A DNA stretch of 6,295 bases from Blastocatellia bacterium (GTDB taxonomy: Bacteria > Acidobacteriota > Blastocatellia > Chloracidobacteriales > JADJPF01). The translations under genes and the position numbers were made by a program. The DNA is taken from assembly GCA_023265235.1 (NCBI GenBank), contig JAHFUF010000319.1, forward strand, positions 1 through 6,295, given 5' to 3'. Position 1 is the stretch's first letter. Every line of letters starts with the position of its first letter. The notes under the pieces are model-generated. The model searched no databases. It had not been told where the DNA came from and saw only the letters and a program-made list of their open reading frames with translations. Shown piece by piece: positions 5,371-6,295 of the stretch.

Positions 5371-6295
5371 ATGACAACAATCACTATTGGTTTTTTAGGC
5401 TTTGGCACTGTTGGATCAGGTGCTGTCCGTATTTTACAGGAACATAATAGAGAAATTTCTGGACGTTTAACCCCAAAGCTAAAAATTAAAGCTATTTGTA
5501 GCCCTAATATTGCTGGCCGTGATACTTCTTGGGTAGCAAATGAAGTAATTCGCACTACAAATCCTAACGCAGTCCTTAACGATCCTGAAATTGATATAAT
5601 AGTAGAAGCAATTGGTGGGCGTGAGCCTGCAGCAACTTATATTTGTCAGGCATTTGAACAGGGTAAAAGTGTTGTAACAGCCAATAAGTTGCTCCTAGCA
5701 AGCCAAGGTGTTACCTTAGCTCAACTTGCTACTAGTAAAAAAGTTTATTTAGGAATTGAAGCTGCTGTAGCAGGGGGTATTCCTATCCTAAATGCAATTC
5801 GAGAAGGTATTTCAGGAGAAAAAATCAATTCAGTTTATGGGATCTTAAATGGTACAACCAATTTTATTCTTACAGAAATGGAAAGGTCTGGAGCGGCTTT
5901 TGACGCTATTTTAGCCCAAGCACAAAAGTTAGGCTATGCTGAAGCAGATCCAACTTTAGATATTGAAGGATTAGATGCTCGTGACAAACTAGCAATATTA
6001 TCAATGCTTTGTTTTGGTCGCTATGTAAACACTCAAGAAATTCCTACTCAAGGAATTACCAAGCTTACTCCAACAGATTTTGTTTATGCAGCACAAGCAC
6101 GTTGTACCATAAAACTACTATGTATGGCTAAAATAGTAGAGGATAAATTACTTTTATCTGTCGCACCTACTTTAATTCCTCATAATAGTTTGTTAGCAAA
6201 AGTAAATGGGAGTTTTAACGCCATAATGGTTACAGGACAAGCAGGAGGGCAAACCTTTTATTATGGGCGTGGTGCTGGTAGTGGGCCAACAGGCG
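5371..6295 (+). CDS. hom: Homoserine dehydrogenase (5' part; runs off the window)
   Basis: This enzyme reduces aspartate semialdehyde to homoserine, the branch point to threonine and methionine. The frame starts at ATG 5371, with AAAGG at 5357-5361 nine bases upstream, and is open to the window end (308 codons; family members are usually about 400-450). The N-terminal nucleotide motif is 'GFLGFGTVGSGAV' (G10, G12, G15). 'VVTANK' gives K106, equivalent to the catalytic lysine region. 'EAAVAGGIPI' (130-139), 'GILNGTTNFIL' (157-167) and 'GYAEADPTLDIEGLDARDK' (188-206) are family signatures; D202 and K206 correspond to the catalytic Asp/Lys pair and E191 to the substrate-binding Glu. The 'GRGAGSGPTG' stretch at the window edge is the conserved GxGAGxxPT motif. 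There is no fused aspartokinase domain at the N-terminus. Whether a C-terminal ACT domain follows cannot be seen. The preceding stop is only six bases away. Confidence 0.97.
   Translation, partial: MTTITIGFLGFGTVGSGAVRILQEHNREISGRLTPKLKIKAICSPNIAGRDTSWVANEVIRTTNPNAVLNDPEIDIIVEAIGGREPAATYICQAFEQGKSVVTANKLLLASQGVTLAQLATSKKVYLGIEAAVAGGIPILNAIREGISGEKINSVYGILNGTTNFILTEMERSGAAFDAILAQAQKLGYAEADPTLDIEGLDARDKLAILSMLCFGRYVNTQEIPTQGITKLTPTDFVYAAQARCTIKLLCMAKIVEDKLLLSVAPTLIPHNSLLAKVNGSFNAIMVTGQAGGQTFYYGRGAGSGPTG

Noticed and set aside
5340..5555. Minus-strand 71-codon frame over the start of homoserine dehydrogenase
   Set aside because: It is antisense to the nucleotide-binding motif of hom and spans two genes.

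Overview
The window is AT-rich bacterial DNA with intact, tightly packed genes. It holds nine protein-coding genes: two cut by the window edges, six with recognisable families and one small or orphan pair member on each side. I saw no tRNA, rRNA, CRISPR array, transposase or phage gene. The taxon cannot be fixed from the sequence. The protein families and a GTAGGGGCAGAC-type dispersed palindrome suggest an uncultured, low-GC environmental lineage. Acidobacteriota-like or cyanobacteria-like affinities are possible, but this is a low-confidence inference.

Layout. Positions 1-605 (+) carry the C-terminal end of an SPFH/YdjI-like scaffold protein with a Gln/Pro-rich linker and two zinc ribbons. 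A palindromic repeat follows (609-634), then a membrane-anchored TlpA/ResA-type thioredoxin (709-1254, +), then a second copy of the same palindrome (1264-1297). Next comes a minus-strand block, read from right to left: a CDP-alcohol phosphatidyltransferase (3194-3919), a GtrA-like membrane protein overlapping it by one base (2733-3194), a 210-bp gap, a Gfo/Idh/MocA oxidoreductase resembling biliverdin reductase (1557-2522), and a small two-helix membrane protein (1301-1507). The 167-bp divergent intergenic region (3920-4086) separates this block from a plus-strand block. That block holds an NAD-type short-chain dehydrogenase (4087-4878), an orphan exported protein of 152 residues (4906-5364) and the first 308 codons of homoserine dehydrogenase (from 5371, running off the window).

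How the genes fit together. The clearest functional unit is the coupled CDP-alcohol phosphatidyltransferase/GtrA pair, which points to synthesis and possibly transport of a membrane lipid or lipid-linked molecule. Homoserine dehydrogenase belongs to threonine/methionine synthesis, and its two upstream neighbours have no evident link to that pathway. The biliverdin-reductase-like gene has no heme oxygenase or bilin gene beside it. I found no convincing new multi-gene system. The points most worth a second look are the biliverdin-reductase-like protein, the paired palindromes around the thioredoxin gene, and the orphan exported protein next to hom.
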